DNA from: an uncultured Calothrix sp.
Lineage (GTDB): Bacteria > Cyanobacteriota > Cyanobacteriia > Cyanobacteriales > Nostocaceae
Assembly (NCBI GenBank): GCA_937973965.1
Contig: CALJJQ010000023.1
Span: forward strand, 1-64,000
Length of the DNA stretch: 64,000 bases
Reading direction: 5' to 3'
Below are positions 46,747 to 55,878 of the stretch, one piece after another. The notes beneath the pieces are model-generated. The model saw only the letters and a program-made list of their open reading frames with translations. It was not told the DNA's origin and searched no databases. The translations under genes were made by a program, and so were the position numbers. Positions within the stretch are counted from its first letter, which is position 1, and each line of letters begins with the position of its first letter.

Positions 46747-48249
46747 ATGTTTACAGCTTCAGAAACTCCTGTAGTCGCGGCTGTTGTAATTGTCGCTTTC
46801 GGTATATTGGGTTGGGGCTTTATTCGCGCCAAGCCTTTTGGAAAATTAGGTATTTTAGCTTGGTTGCAGTCGGTAGTATTAATGACTCCTTGGCTGGTAT
46901 TTTTTGGGTTATTTGCCGCAGGAATTTATATTAATATCGTTGGTGTGCTGGCTCTTTTGGTGGTGTCTGTGGTTATATATGTGGCAATTGGCCGCCAATT
47001 ACGTGCTGCGGGACAGGATGTGATTTTACGGCAAAAAGCTGCTGCAAGGATGGCTGCAAATGCTCAGGAGGCTGAGAATTCAGAGGATAAAGCTAATAAT
47101 CAGTCGGGTGAGGATGCTGCTGTTGCGCAGTTGCAAATATTGCCGATTCCCAATCAGGATATTGAGGTAATTCGTGGCATTTTTGGGATTGATACTTTTT
47201 TTGCCACCCAAACAATTCCTTACCAGGAAGGTGTTATTTTTAATGGTAATTTACGAGGGGATGTGGAAACTACTTACTCCCAGTTAACTGCGAGTTTAGA
47301 AGAAAGGCTACCTGGAAAGTATCGACTGTTTTTAATTGAAAATAATGATGGTAAGCCGGTGGTTGTAATTTTACCAACTCGCAATGACCCCCGTCCATCA
47401 ACGACTGCTCAAAAAGTTTTTGCTGGGTTTTTGTTGATGGCTACATTGGGAACCAGTTTAGAAGCTGCGGGGATTTTACAGGGATTTGATTTTTTTGCGA
47501 ATCCTTCTCGATATTTGGAAGTTTTGCCAATTGGATTAGGTATTTTTGCCAGTTTGATAGCCCATGAACTCGGTCACTGGTTCGCAGCACGTCGTTACCA
47601 AGTGCGGTTGAGTTGGCCATTTTTCTTACCAGCAGTCCAAATCGGTTCCTTTGGTGCGATTACGCGGTTTGAATCCCTTTTACCTCATCGTCAAGCATTG
47701 TTTGATATTGCGATCGCAGGTCCTGCTTTTGGCGGAATTGTCTCTCTGATGATGTTAATTGCTGGTTTACTTTTATCGGGAGGTGATCAACCGTTCCAGT
47801 TACCTAGGGAGTTTTTCCAAGGTTCGGTGTTAGTTGGTACTATTGCCAAGGTGATTCTTGGTACAACTCTCCAATCGGAATTAGTCCCTATTCATCCATT
47901 GGTAATTGTCGGTTGGATTGGATTGGTGATTACTGCTTTGAATCTGGTTCCGGCTGGTCAGTTGGATGGTGGTAGAATTGTCCAAGCGATCTACGGACGT
48001 AAAACCCTGGGACGAACGACTTTTGCCACTGTAGCTGTCCTGGGTCTGGTGGGTTTAGGAAATCCTTTGGCGTTGTATTGGGTAATTGTGATTTTGTTCC
48101 TCCAGCGCAATGTGGAACGTCCTAGTCTGAATGAATTAACTGAACCGGATGATGCTCGTGCTGCATTGGGTTTATTGGCGTTGTTTTTAATGATTGCGAC
48201 TCTCCTACCTTTAACACCTGGATTGGCTGGTAAGTTGGGATTAGGGTAA
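46747..48249 (+). CDS. Site-2 protease family (M50) membrane metalloprotease
   Basis: The 500-residue membrane protein has an N-terminal membrane block and an acidic cytoplasmic linker (residues 90-130). A soluble domain follows, then the M50 core with IAHELGHWFAARRYQ near residue 272 and the second zinc ligand region NLVPAGQLDGGRIVQ near 402. It resembles plant chloroplast EGY1-type proteases, which are related to cyanobacterial homologues. It should cut transmembrane substrates. An HPLVIVGWIGLVI segment precedes the NxxPxxxLDGG motif as in other members. AAAGG lies 11 bases before the ATG. Divergent from ftsH. Confidence 0.92.
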   Translation: MFTASETPVVAAVVIVAFGILGWGFIRAKPFGKLGILAWLQSVVLMTPWLVFFGLFAAGIYINIVGVLALLVVSVVIYVAIGRQLRAAGQDVILRQKAAARMAANAQEAENSEDKANNQSGEDAAVAQLQILPIPNQDIEVIRGIFGIDTFFATQTIPYQEGVIFNGNLRGDVETTYSQLTASLEERLPGKYRLFLIENNDGKPVVVILPTRNDPRPSTTAQKVFAGFLLMATLGTSLEAAGILQGFDFFANPSRYLEVLPIGLGIFASLIAHELGHWFAARRYQVRLSWPFFLPAVQIGSFGAITRFESLLPHRQALFDIAIAGPAFGGIVSLMMLIAGLLLSGGDQPFQLPREFFQGSVLVGTIAKVILGTTLQSELVPIHPLVIVGWIGLVITALNLVPAGQLDGGRIVQAIYGRKTLGRTTFATVAVLGLVGLGNPLALYWVIVILFLQRNVERPSLNELTEPDDARAALGLLALFLMIATLLPLTPGLAGKLGLG

Positions 48250-48353
48250 TTGGGGATTTTGGATTTTAGATTTTGGATTTTAAATTCTAGTAATTTCGCG
48301 TACCCACTGATTTTCCGCTTCCCGCAAGGTGAGCGGGAAGTTACGAAGGGTAA
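48250..48353. repeat. GGATTTT heptamer array between convergent genes
   Basis: Between the site-2 protease and glyS the sequence reads GGATTTT, GGATTTTA, GATTTT, GGATTTTA with roughly 7-base spacing at 48255-48287. Similar arrays (AAATCCAAAATCTAAAATCC in the other sense) appear at 21200, 25240, 29508, 43466 and 51256. They belong to the heptamer STRR type of cyanobacteria. Confidence 0.65.
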
Positions 48354-50498
48354 TTACTGATTTTTCACAATACAACCAAAGTCAGCTAAAACACGGGCAT
48401 GATTACGTAATAATCCGAGTAAATTCAAGCGATTGCGACGAATATCCGGATTTTCGTCCATGACTAATACGCTGTCTTCTCCGTCAAAAAAGTTACTGAC
48501 AGTAGGTTGAATTTCCAGGAAGGCTGTAACTAGCTGTTGGTAATTGCGCGACTCGCGACAAGTTTGGGTTTGGGGTAGGAGGTTCACGAGGGCTGTATAT
48601 AATTTTTCCTCGGATGTTTTTTGGAATAATGGGGGTTGAATTAGGTTTTGGGGGTCTAGGGTTTGGGTATCGAGGTCGCCTTGGGTTGCAAGACGGGTGG
48701 AACGGTTGATGGGTTCGTAGATTTGCCCTAGGGTTCCGTTTTCCCGGATTTGTTGCAAGTAGGTGGCTCGTTGACGGACATCGAGGACGTCACTAAGGGC
48801 ACGTTGGGTATATTCTGTATCATTGTCCCCGATAACGGCGTTGACTAAATCGTAGTCGATGTGGTGTTCCTCTTGGAGGAGGGTACGCAGTCTTTGACAG
48901 AAGAAGTCTTGAAGTAAGGTGATTAATTCCGCAGCATTTTTGTGGTAGGTTTGGGCGAAGGCGGTGGCACTATCATGAATGAGTTGGAGAAGATTAAGGG
49001 GTAAATTTCCAGCCCAGGTAATGTTAATAATAGCGTTAGCTGCACGCCGGAGGGCAAAGGGGTCGGAGGAACCGGAGGGTATCATCCCTAAGCCAAAAAT
49101 ACTGACTAATGTGTCTAGCTTATCCGCGATCGCCACAATTTGACCAACCTTAGTTTGAGGGAGGATATCTCCTGCATGTCGTGGTAGGTAATGTTCAAAG
49201 ATGGCTGTGGCTACTGGTTCTGGTTCGTTACCCTTGCGGGCATATTTTTCCCCCATTACCCCTTGCAGTTCGGGGAATTCATATACCATTTGGCTAACTA
49301 GGTCGGCTTTACATAATAGGGCTGCCCGTTGGGTATAATTAGTTTCTGGTTCACCTAACTGCAACTGTTGACTAATTAGGCTCGCAATATGACAAATCCG
49401 GTCTACCTTGGCGCGGAGGGAACCTAAATCTTCTTGAAATGTAACTGTTTCTAATTTCGGCAAGAGATTTTCTAAGGGTTTTTCCAGGTCTTTATCGTAA
49501 AAATATTGACCATCGGCTAACCGGGCCCGAATTACCCTAGCGTTACCATCGGCAATAATGTCGGCTTTGCTAGGGTCGCCGTTGGATATGGTAATAAAAT
49601 TGGGTAATAGTTCCTGGTCTTGTTTAAATACTGGGAAATAACGCTGGTGTGTCACCATGACGGTGGTAATCACTTCGGTGGGTAATTCCAGGTATTCTGG
49701 TTCAAATTTACCAACTACCGCATTGGGCCATTCCACCAAATTGACGACTTCTGCTAATAAATCTGGGTATATTTCCGCACGTCCACCAATCCTGGCGGCC
49801 GCAGCTTTTGTTTGTTCCGTAATTACTTGTGCCCTTTCTGCCCCGTCCACCATGATATAACCGCTACGTAAACTTTCTACGTATGTTTGGGCATGAGGAA
49901 TACTAATATCGGCCGGATGTAAAACCCGATGTCCGCGAGAAAGGCGATCGCTGATCACCACATCCTTACCGTTTTCAATTTTCATCGGTAAAACTGCATC
50001 ATCCAACAGAGCGACTAACCAGCGAATCGGACGGGAAAAACGCAAGTCACCATCACCCCAACGCATCAACCGCTTACCTTCCAAGTTGAATATCCACTGG
50101 GGAACTAATTCGCTCAGAATTTCGTTAATGGGACGACCGGGAATCAATTTGTTGATAAAAACAAAATCTCCCTTATCCGTCGGACGTATCTCCAAGGCTG
50201 CAACATCCACACCTTGTTTTTTCGCAAATCCCAAGGCTGCGGGGGTGGGATTACCATCCTTAAATGCTGCTTGGGCTGGTGGTCCTTTCACTTCCTCCCT
50301 GCGATCGCTCTGTTGGCTGGGTAATCCTGTAATCAAAACCGCCAAGCGTCGCGGAGTCCCATAGATTTTAATATCATCCCGCTCTAAACCATATTCGTCA
50401 AGACTTTGGGGAATGCGATCGCGCCACTGTTGTATCGCACTACTCACAAAACTGGCGGGGAGTTCTTCTGTACCAACTTCTAATAAAAATGCAGGCAT
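48354..50498 (-). CDS. glyS: Glycyl-tRNA synthetase beta subunit
   Basis: The 714-residue protein starts [20 protein letters not shown], the hallmark of the GlyS beta chain, and has the usual [29 protein letters not shown] and [13 protein letters not shown] sequences. It pairs with GlyQ (alpha) to charge tRNA-Gly. GlyQ is not in the window, as is normal for cyanobacteria where the two genes are separate. The C-terminus ends [12 protein letters not shown], close to family length. The start has no strong ribosome site but fits all homologues by memory. Confidence 0.95.
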   Translation of the reverse strand: MPAFLLEVGTEELPASFVSSAIQQWRDRIPQSLDEYGLERDDIKIYGTPRRLAVLITGLPSQQSDRREEVKGPPAQAAFKDGNPTPAALGFAKKQGVDVAALEIRPTDKGDFVFINKLIPGRPINEILSELVPQWIFNLEGKRLMRWGDGDLRFSRPIRWLVALLDDAVLPMKIENGKDVVISDRLSRGHRVLHPADISIPHAQTYVESLRSGYIMVDGAERAQVITEQTKAAAARIGGRAEIYPDLLAEVVNLVEWPNAVVGKFEPEYLELPTEVITTVMVTHQRYFPVFKQDQELLPNFITISNGDPSKADIIADGNARVIRARLADGQYFYDKDLEKPLENLLPKLETVTFQEDLGSLRAKVDRICHIASLISQQLQLGEPETNYTQRAALLCKADLVSQMVYEFPELQGVMGEKYARKGNEPEPVATAIFEHYLPRHAGDILPQTKVGQIVAIADKLDTLVSIFGLGMIPSGSSDPFALRRAANAIINITWAGNLPLNLLQLIHDSATAFAQTYHKNAAELITLLQDFFCQRLRTLLQEEHHIDYDLVNAVIGDNDTEYTQRALSDVLDVRQRATYLQQIRENGTLGQIYEPINRSTRLATQGDLDTQTLDPQNLIQPPLFQKTSEEKLYTALVNLLPQTQTCRESRNYQQLVTAFLEIQPTVSNFFDGEDSVLVMDENPDIRRNRLNLLGLLRNHARVLADFGCIVKNQ

Positions 50499-50819
50499 AA
50501 AGGATTTGTTTCTGGGATTGCAGATTTAAATTTTATAGCAGAATGCAGAAGACAGGATACGGTCGTCAGGAGATAGGAGACAGACATTAGGGGGTATCTG
50601 ATGAAAACCCTGGATCAGGACATGTTTGTAGAATCGGCTTCTAGCTTTTTTGCATAAGCAATATTCTCTTAGCACACATTTGGATGTAGTTATAAATCCC
50701 AATTTGCACCAAAATCGGTGAGAAAATGGGTTAAAGTATTATGTAAAGAAAAATTAACAGTTTGATACTGAATTTTTCCCTTGATTATTTTTGGGTTTAT
50801 TGTCAATTAACAAACAACC
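50499..50819. other. 321-bp gap upstream of glyS and the DUF2141 gene
   Basis: The gap lies between the divergent glyS and DUF2141 genes and must hold both promoters. A heptamer-like GCAGAATGCAGAAGACAGG stretch lies at 50539-50557. The rest is AT-rich, with no clear hairpin. Confidence 0.5.
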
Positions 50820-51245
50820 ATGCAAGAGCGCTCTAGCCTACCATCCAGCAACTGCATCGATACCACTAGTACTCTAACGGTTGAAATAGACAACCTCCGT
50901 AATTATTTAGGAAAAGTATACGTCAGCTTGTTTGCCGATGGTAAGGGATTTCCTAATAATGCCAAAAATGCTGTCCAGGTAAAAATACTGGAAATAACTG
51001 ATATACCCCTCGTAATTAAGTTTGATAGATTACAACCAGGTGATTATGCGATCGCGCTCATCCATGATGAAAATGGTGATGGTAAGTTAAATTGCAATAT
51101 CCTCGGTATTCCCACGGAAGGTTTTGGTTTTTCCCAAAATCCACCAGTGCGAATTGGTTCTCCTAAGTTTCAGGAAACCATGTTTCGAGTTAGTGGTGCA
51201 AATACAACTGTCAAAATCAAGGTAATTTATTTGTTGGGTGGTTAG
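50820..51245 (+). CDS. DUF2141 domain protein
   Basis: The 141-residue product has the DUF2141 core. It has LTVEIDNLRNYLGKVYVSLF, then the GDYAIALIHDENGDGKLNCN motif with an EF-hand-like DENGDGK loop, and GIPTEGFGFSQNPP. DUF2141 proteins are usually exported beta-sandwich proteins; here no clear signal peptide is seen, since the N-terminus is polar (MQERSSLPSSN). Either the protein is cytosolic or the true start differs. The function of the family is unknown. It ends in a convergent gap of about 100 bp with the next gene. Confidence 0.85.
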   Translation: MQERSSLPSSNCIDTTSTLTVEIDNLRNYLGKVYVSLFADGKGFPNNAKNAVQVKILEITDIPLVIKFDRLQPGDYAIALIHDENGDGKLNCNILGIPTEGFGFSQNPPVRIGSPKFQETMFRVSGANTTVKIKVIYLLGG

Positions 51246-51347
51246 CAGAGGATTTGAAATTTTAGATTTTGGATTTGGGATTGCTGTGGTCTTTTTTTGT
51301 TCTAGATTACTCCCAATTTCCAGACAAAAGTGACATGTCGCATCTCT

Positions 51348-51800
51348 CTAAGGTGCTAGATTCAGTGATGATTTATTAATCAAAATATCATTTTGAAAGT
51401 GCAGGGTTACACTCCAATAGGAATTAATTTCACCTGTATTCGATAGGTTGTGTTCACCTGCATAAATATCTTGATGACTCCACTGATAAATTTTTTCATG
51501 GATTTTGGTATCAGAATAATCAACTTCATGTTCGTAGACTAAAATTCCATCCCAGCCAATAATATCACGAACTTCATCGTAGGACATACCAGGAGATAGG
51601 AAATTATATAAATCTCGTTTAATTTCTGATTGAATTCTAGAGGGTTGAATTCGCATGTCAGTTTGAGGATTTTGAGAGAAAATCCTCCACATAGAACTAA
51701 TTGATAAATTGGGGAACTGACTAAGAAAAAAATCTCTCTGGAAGTATATTAAAATAACCCATCCGGATAAGGCAATGGATAATAAAATTGAATATTTCAT
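51348..51800 (-). CDS. Membrane-anchored protein with a SmpA/BLIP-like segment
   Basis: The predicted protein has about 150 residues. An N-terminal signal-anchor (MKYSILLSIALSGWVILIYF) precedes a soluble domain with FLSPGMSYDEVRDIIGWDGI and WSVTLHFQNDILINKS. The pattern GMSYDEVRDIIG resembles the two-helix start of SmpA/BLIP-type folds, which bind proteins. The longer reading from 51824 runs through a terminator hairpin, so ATG 51800 is chosen, though it lies only four bases from the T run and has no ribosome site. Its function is unknown. It follows a two-gene secreted set. Confidence 0.6.
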   Translation of the reverse strand: MKYSILLSIALSGWVILIYFQRDFFLSQFPNLSISSMWRIFSQNPQTDMRIQPSRIQSEIKRDLYNFLSPGMSYDEVRDIIGWDGILVYEHEVDYSDTKIHEKIYQWSHQDIYAGEHNLSNTGEINSYWSVTLHFQNDILINKSSLNLAP

Positions 51801-51803
51801 GAG

Positions 51804-51826
51804 AAAAAAGGGTGGAAAAACCACCC
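51804..51826 (-). terminator. Intrinsic terminator after the 147-residue secreted gene
   Basis: On the minus strand GGGTGG, a TTTTT loop and CCACCC form a 6-bp stem followed directly by TTTTTT. It lies about 45 bp after the stop of the upstream gene (51869) and four bases before the next ATG (51800). Read-through would be needed to express that gene from the same promoter. Confidence 0.8.
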
Positions 51827-51868
51827 CCAGGTTGATTAACGATGGATAATAGCAAAAAATGTTAACAA

Positions 51869-52261
51869 TTACCGTACACCAGCAGTTGTTTCGTGAGAGT
51901 TGCTGTAGGTGTTAGTAATAGTTTTAATAGTACCATCTACCTTTGTGATAATACGCTCATAAAAATTACCAGTTAAGTGAGAACCAGCAGCATGAACGGT
52001 AAATTCATCAAAGGAAACTTTCGTCGCACCACCACAGAAATAAGTACATGATGAAGCACTAACATCTCCATCCACATAAATTTTATTTGCCCAAGAAGCA
52101 TACTCTTCGTTACGGTGAGAAATGGTTTTAGAATCAAGATTTAAATTGGTATTAGTTGTACTATGACTATTAACCCACTCGTTACGAACAAAGGTTTCCC
52201 CAGCAAGGGCTGGTAAGCTAATAAAAGTTGCCAAAATTGCTAAACCAAGAACTTTTTTCAT
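51869..52261 (-). CDS. Small secreted protein of unknown function
   Basis: The product has 130 residues with a clear signal peptide (MKKVLGLAILATF, cut after SLPALA). The mature part is rich in Ser, Thr and Asn. It has one close cysteine pair (SSCTYFCGG), possibly a disulfide, and a beta-rich pattern (TGNFYERIITKVDGTIKTIT). A frame from 52312 adds residues that overlap the upstream gene; ATG 52261, with GGTG shortly before it, is preferred. I do not recognise a named family, though similar short secreted proteins appear in Nostocales. An intrinsic terminator follows. Confidence 0.75.
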   Translation of the reverse strand: MKKVLGLAILATFISLPALAGETFVRNEWVNSHSTTNTNLNLDSKTISHRNEEYASWANKIYVDGDVSASSCTYFCGGATKVSFDEFTVHAAGSHLTGNFYERIITKVDGTIKTITNTYSNSHETTAGVR

Positions 52262-52289
52262 GATTTCACCTGTGATAGTAATTGACAAG

Positions 52290-52907
52290 TTAATTGTTGT
52301 TTTCAGTCTCATTTTTTGGTAATTCCTGAGACTGGAACCTGATAGATTTATTAGGTTCTTTTGTATTAGTTCTATCTATAGATACCCCTTGACAAACAGC
52401 AGCAATAGTTGGAAAGCTGTCGGGGTTAAGCTGTACACCTGCGCTGATTAATTCAGAACAAGCACGAGCGTTAATAATCTCTACGTCATATTGTGTTTTA
52501 CGAGCAATAGTTTCTGCCATTCGCTTACAAGTACCTGCTAAACTTCCTCCTAAAGGAATTACGAAAGCTGCATTGATACCGTAGGATGAATTGTTGGAGA
52601 AACTGATTCCATCAAAGGAACTAACGGAGGTTCCTAATACTAAGGAAGGTCGCGGACAAACAACATGCATCCCTGCGATTCCTTGGATTTTATAAGCTGC
52701 GGATTCGCCAAGATTATATACTCCAGTTTGATTAATTGCTGATGAATTACGCTGTTGATTATCTAGCTTTTGTTCTTGAGTCGGTTGAGATTGGGAATTA
52801 ACTGTATTGTTTACTGATTGAGCTTGGACTTCTACATCTGTGCTGACTACGACGAGTAGACATAGCAAGGAACTATTGCTTAAGGTTGCTAAAAGTTTGC
52901 TAAACAT
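52290..52907 (-). CDS. Secreted protein of unknown function
   Basis: The 205-residue product has an N-terminal signal peptide (LLCLLVVVSTDVEVQAQ). A Gln/Asn/Ser-rich stretch follows at about 30-60. The conserved-looking core has INQTGVYNLGESAAYKIQGI, CPRPSLVLGTSVSS, FVIPLGGSLAGTCKRMAETI and VCQGVSIDR. Four cysteines in the mature part suggest disulfides. I do not recognise the family. It lies 28 bp upstream of the smaller secreted gene on the same strand and the two end at one terminator, so they probably form an operon for cell-surface or extracellular proteins. Confidence 0.7.
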   Translation of the reverse strand: MFSKLLATLSNSSLLCLLVVVSTDVEVQAQSVNNTVNSQSQPTQEQKLDNQQRNSSAINQTGVYNLGESAAYKIQGIAGMHVVCPRPSLVLGTSVSSFDGISFSNNSSYGINAAFVIPLGGSLAGTCKRMAETIARKTQYDVEIINARACSELISAGVQLNPDSFPTIAAVCQGVSIDRTNTKEPNKSIRFQSQELPKNETENNN

Positions 52908-53265
52908 TGGATGTTTTAATTATTGAAATTTCTGATTAAAACAGTTTTGCAAGATAAAATTTTTCACCTGGATTGGGTAGGGTTGATGGTTTTTATTCCC
53001 TTTCATTTTCTAATTTATTAGTGATTTACTTGTGTGATTTGAGTTTTGTTGCTCGCTCATCACACTCTCATATTCCCAGGAATTTCTGGATATGACGAGG
53101 GGAGTTTTGGGGGATTAGGTGGGTGATTTGACTATCGTTTTTCCCGTAAAAGTTGTTAACTTTGTAAAGTTATTTAAATTAAGAAAAGTTAATTACTTTT
53201 TGAAAGAATAATAAGGAAATATTGAAGAGACTGCAAAGATAGAAACAAAGTCATCAATAGTTTGT

Positions 53266-53436
53266 ATGATGCAAATAGAAGAATTCACTGATACAATTTT
53301 TGCATACAGTACCCTAATTATCTTGTTGGTATGGATATTTGTATCCGTTTATCAGCTAGAATTTGGATATTGTATAGTTAGGTATCAAGAGGTGGGATTA
53401 GAAAAAATAAATGGCAAATTAAATTTCCGAATATAG
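53266..53436 (+). CDS. Possible single-pass membrane microprotein
   Basis: The frame of 56 codons opens with ATG ATG CAA and ends TAG. It encodes a polar N-terminus (MMQIEEFTD), one strong hydrophobic stretch at about residues 10-33 (IFAYSTLIILLVWIFVSVYQ) and a mildly basic tail. This is the pattern of a small membrane protein. No ribosome site was found close to the ATG, and the frame may be accidental. It lies alone between repeats. Confidence 0.35.
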   Translation: MMQIEEFTDTIFAYSTLIILLVWIFVSVYQLEFGYCIVRYQEVGLEKINGKLNFRI

Positions 53437-53462
53437 CTCTGAATTTGTATACCTAAATTTTT

Positions 53463-53552
53463 CACAAATTCCTGAAACTTTCAGGGAGTAGGGAGCAACA
53501 GGAAAATAAATCTGTTCTCAAGACTTTTGAGAGACTTGTGATAAATCCAGGT
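53463..53552 (-). repeat. 95-bp palindromic repeat family, copy C
   Basis: The sequence CACAAATTCCTGAAACTTTC, then AGGGAGTAGGG and a CTTGTGATAAATCCAGG end match the reverse of the copies at 21083 and 63629. Minus orientation. Confidence 0.7.
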
Positions 53553-53925
53553 ATGGAGTTTGCTATTTGCATGTAGTGTGGCTTTAGCTATAAAAGTATT
53601 TTTCGTACTTGCACAAGAATTTAATTTGTTTTGACAAATATTGATTCCAATAGATAATCTTACCAAAATCCAACTTTTCACTGTTTGATTTTTTCATTTC
53701 AATGCAAGTTGGAAATTACTATAACTTCTCTATAAGGAACTTTTTTAACTATCAATTTTTCCAAGTTTGACTCCAGCCTTATATATATACATCAGGACAA
53801 AATCTGGTTTTTAAAAAGCAATTAATTGATGCAATGGCTAGTAATATCTTAATACTGGATTAAAAATTTGACCAATCAGCTATATTTATCACGATTCTGT
53901 CATGTCGTTAAATCTGCATTTGAAG

Positions 53926-54070
53926 CAAATCCCTAAAACTGACAGGGAGTAGGGAATAGAAGGAAAATCAATACTTAACTTGGAGTTGATACCTGACGGG
54001 GAAGCAGGGGAAGAAAATGTATCAAAATTTGAGTGAAATGCTACAACTGACTTGTGAGAAATCTAGATAA
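53926..54070 (-). repeat. 95-bp palindromic repeat family, copy D, interrupted
   Basis: This member starts AGCAAATCCCTAAAACTGAC, carries AGGGAGTAGGGAA, and ends TTGTGAGAAATCTAG. Between the core and the end lies GCAGGGGAAGAAAATGTATC (54004-54023), also found at 35689 (inverse) and near 10371. One repeat is thus inserted in, or fused with, another. Confidence 0.65.
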
Positions 54071-54386
54071 ATCAAAACCCATTTTTCACAAAATTCACAG
54101 TTTTCAAGGGGATAGAAAGTAGTCTATATGTCATGCTAATACCAAAACCTATGACAATGATTTTTTCACCACCTCTGGATCAAGCGAGTGAACAATCGAC
54201 TGAACTACAGCAATCCGATTTAAGTCGTGAAAAATAGCGTACCGTTGACTGATGACTGTTAACCGTTAACTGTCATCCTTTAATAATCCTACATGTAAGA
54301 TTTCACAAATCCCCCTCGGAATGCTGTAGTTAAAGTTTACAAATTTTCATCAATTCTCATAGTTTATCAAAATTAGGTTATCAATA

Positions 54387-55094
54387 ATGAATACTCAAAG
54401 TATATTGGAAGTTGCGGATAGAATTGTATCGGAAAAAACTGGTAAGCATTTGACGGATTTACAATTGGATTTATTACAAGCTGCTTGTGAAAATAAAACC
54501 TATGAGGAATTTGCCTTGAGTCGTGGTTATTGTTTAGATTATATCAAAAAGGATGTGGGTGCAGAATTATGGCATGTATTATCAACAAGTTTGGGAGAGA
54601 AAGTGACGAAAAAGAATTTTCGTCATGCATTTGAGCGATATTATCAGCTTTTCGTCATCAATAGTGACAATGAATTGCCATCGGTAAATTTTTTTCATAG
54701 TGTTGAGACACCCCATTTATCAACTTTTTGCTCAATTCAATCTAACAAATCTCCAATTATTGCATTGATTAACTGCGGTGAGCAACAAAAGAACTTGTTA
54801 ATTGATAACTTACTAGAAAAAATTCCAGATGATTTCCCCTTGGAAGATAAACGCTATGCTTTAGCAGATCATCTTGTTTCTTTACAGCAGGTTTCAGAAT
54901 CCAAAAAATGTGTTGATCAGGGTATCTATCGCTTTCCTCGTCAAGAGGAAGCAAAAAAGCAAATCTATTACCTATTGTATCAATACCTGACGAATTTTCC
55001 TTGTCTGATTATTTTAGATAATATAGACAACTTATTCACAGCGATGGAATTGGGGAAGGAAAATCCGCCAAACTCTCATCATGTAAAATCATAA
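54387..55094 (+). CDS. vMAP-type HTH protein with a degenerate ATPase fragment
   Basis: The 235-residue protein opens with an HTH-like domain typical of cyanobacterial STAND proteins: LTDLQLDLLQAACENKTYEE, then DVGAELWHVLSTSLGEKVTK and FRHAFERYYQ. A segment follows where a P-loop belongs, but the usual GxxGxGKT reads IALINCGEQQKNLLIDNLL. A Walker B-like LIILDNIDNLF lies near residue 211, and the protein stops soon after. So the HTH is intact, while the ATPase is short and lacks the lysine. It may be a truncated remnant or an adapter. Convergent with the next gene with a 4-bp gap. Confidence 0.75.
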   Translation: MNTQSILEVADRIVSEKTGKHLTDLQLDLLQAACENKTYEEFALSRGYCLDYIKKDVGAELWHVLSTSLGEKVTKKNFRHAFERYYQLFVINSDNELPSVNFFHSVETPHLSTFCSIQSNKSPIIALINCGEQQKNLLIDNLLEKIPDDFPLEDKRYALADHLVSLQQVSESKKCVDQGIYRFPRQEEAKKQIYYLLYQYLTNFPCLIILDNIDNLFTAMELGKENPPNSHHVKS

Positions 55095-55098
55095 TTGA

Positions 55099-55878
55099 TT
55101 ATGCATGTCGTTGCAAAACGATAATTTGTGTTCCCACCACTGGATTGCGTGCAATTAAATGGTCTTGCATATCCATAATTTCTAAATGGGTAAAATCTAA
55201 ATCTTGCGATCGCAACCAAATATCGGTGGCAATTTCGTCCTGCTCAGATGTGGACAAATTATACCAGTCATCACTGAGTTTTACCGACAGGGTACTACTG
55301 GCAAAATTTACCTGAATTGACTTTACCATCCCCTGGGCAATGCGATCGCTAATGTTGGCAATTTGGCTTTCAATGGCTGCAATCAGGTTTTGTTCGGGGG
55401 TCAAAGGTGTGATTTCGGGAATGGTTTCTGGTTCAACGGGGGTCTCTACAGCAGTAATTTCCGGAGTCGGTTCTGGTGTTGATTGTGCGATCGCTTCTGG
55501 GGTTGGTTCTACCTCTGGGGAAGTGGTTTCCTCTAGGATGGGATTTTCGGGTGTTGGTTCCGGTGTCGCTGTGCTAACACTTGCTATTGGTGTCGGTTCT
55601 ATTTCGGGATTGGTTTGCTGATGGAATAGATTAGTTCCTCGCCAAATCACTACTACAGCGACACCAGCTATAATTATACCCGGTAAGATGGAGGGAATTT
55701 TTCCCCAAAAACCAGACCTGGGACTTTCCCTAGTCTCCTCCTGTTCCAGCTTTGTCACCGTATTTTCTAAAATACCAATTGTCCCCCGCAATAACTGAAT
55801 CACCTTCTCCTTCCAAAAAGGTTGTCGAGTTCGTCGTGGTTGATTATTTCCTGGTTGTCGGTTTCGATAATTAGACAT
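55099..55878 (-). CDS. Membrane protein with a long Pro-Glu-Thr linker
   Basis: The 259-residue protein has a basic cytoplasmic N-terminus (about 1-45). One membrane segment lies near 62-84 (IPSILPGIIIAGVAVVVIW), and a linker of PTPE-like repeats spans about 90-165. A C-terminal folded part follows with ESQIANISDRIAQGMVKSIQ and LSVKLSDDWYNLSTSEQDEI, then VGTQIIVLQRHA. Similar proteins occur in Nostocales without a function. The linker would reach across the periplasm, so the C-terminal domain may act at the cell wall. It has no close relative in the window. Confidence 0.75.
   Translation of the reverse strand: MSNYRNRQPGNNQPRRTRQPFWKEKVIQLLRGTIGILENTVTKLEQEETRESPRSGFWGKIPSILPGIIIAGVAVVVIWRGTNLFHQQTNPEIEPTPIASVSTATPEPTPENPILEETTSPEVEPTPEAIAQSTPEPTPEITAVETPVEPETIPEITPLTPEQNLIAAIESQIANISDRIAQGMVKSIQVNFASSTLSVKLSDDWYNLSTSEQDEIATDIWLRSQDLDFTHLEIMDMQDHLIARNPVVGTQIIVLQRHA

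Larger units (their letters stand above)
52908..54386. other. 1.48-kb gap with repeats and one small frame
   Basis: Apart from a possible 56-codon gene (53266-53436) the region is noncoding. It holds two inverse-oriented copies of the 95-bp family (53463-53552 and 53926-54070), the second with an inserted GCAGGGGAAGAAAATGTATC unit, and a third unit at 54250-54312 (GTTAACCGTTAACTGTC, then ATGTAAGATTTCACAAATCC) shared with 7981-8022. It is bounded by divergent genes, so promoters lie at both ends. Confidence 0.6.

Noticed and set aside
53481-53681. A 66-codon minus-strand frame
   Set aside because: It starts downstream of and runs through a palindromic repeat copy, with no supporting signals.
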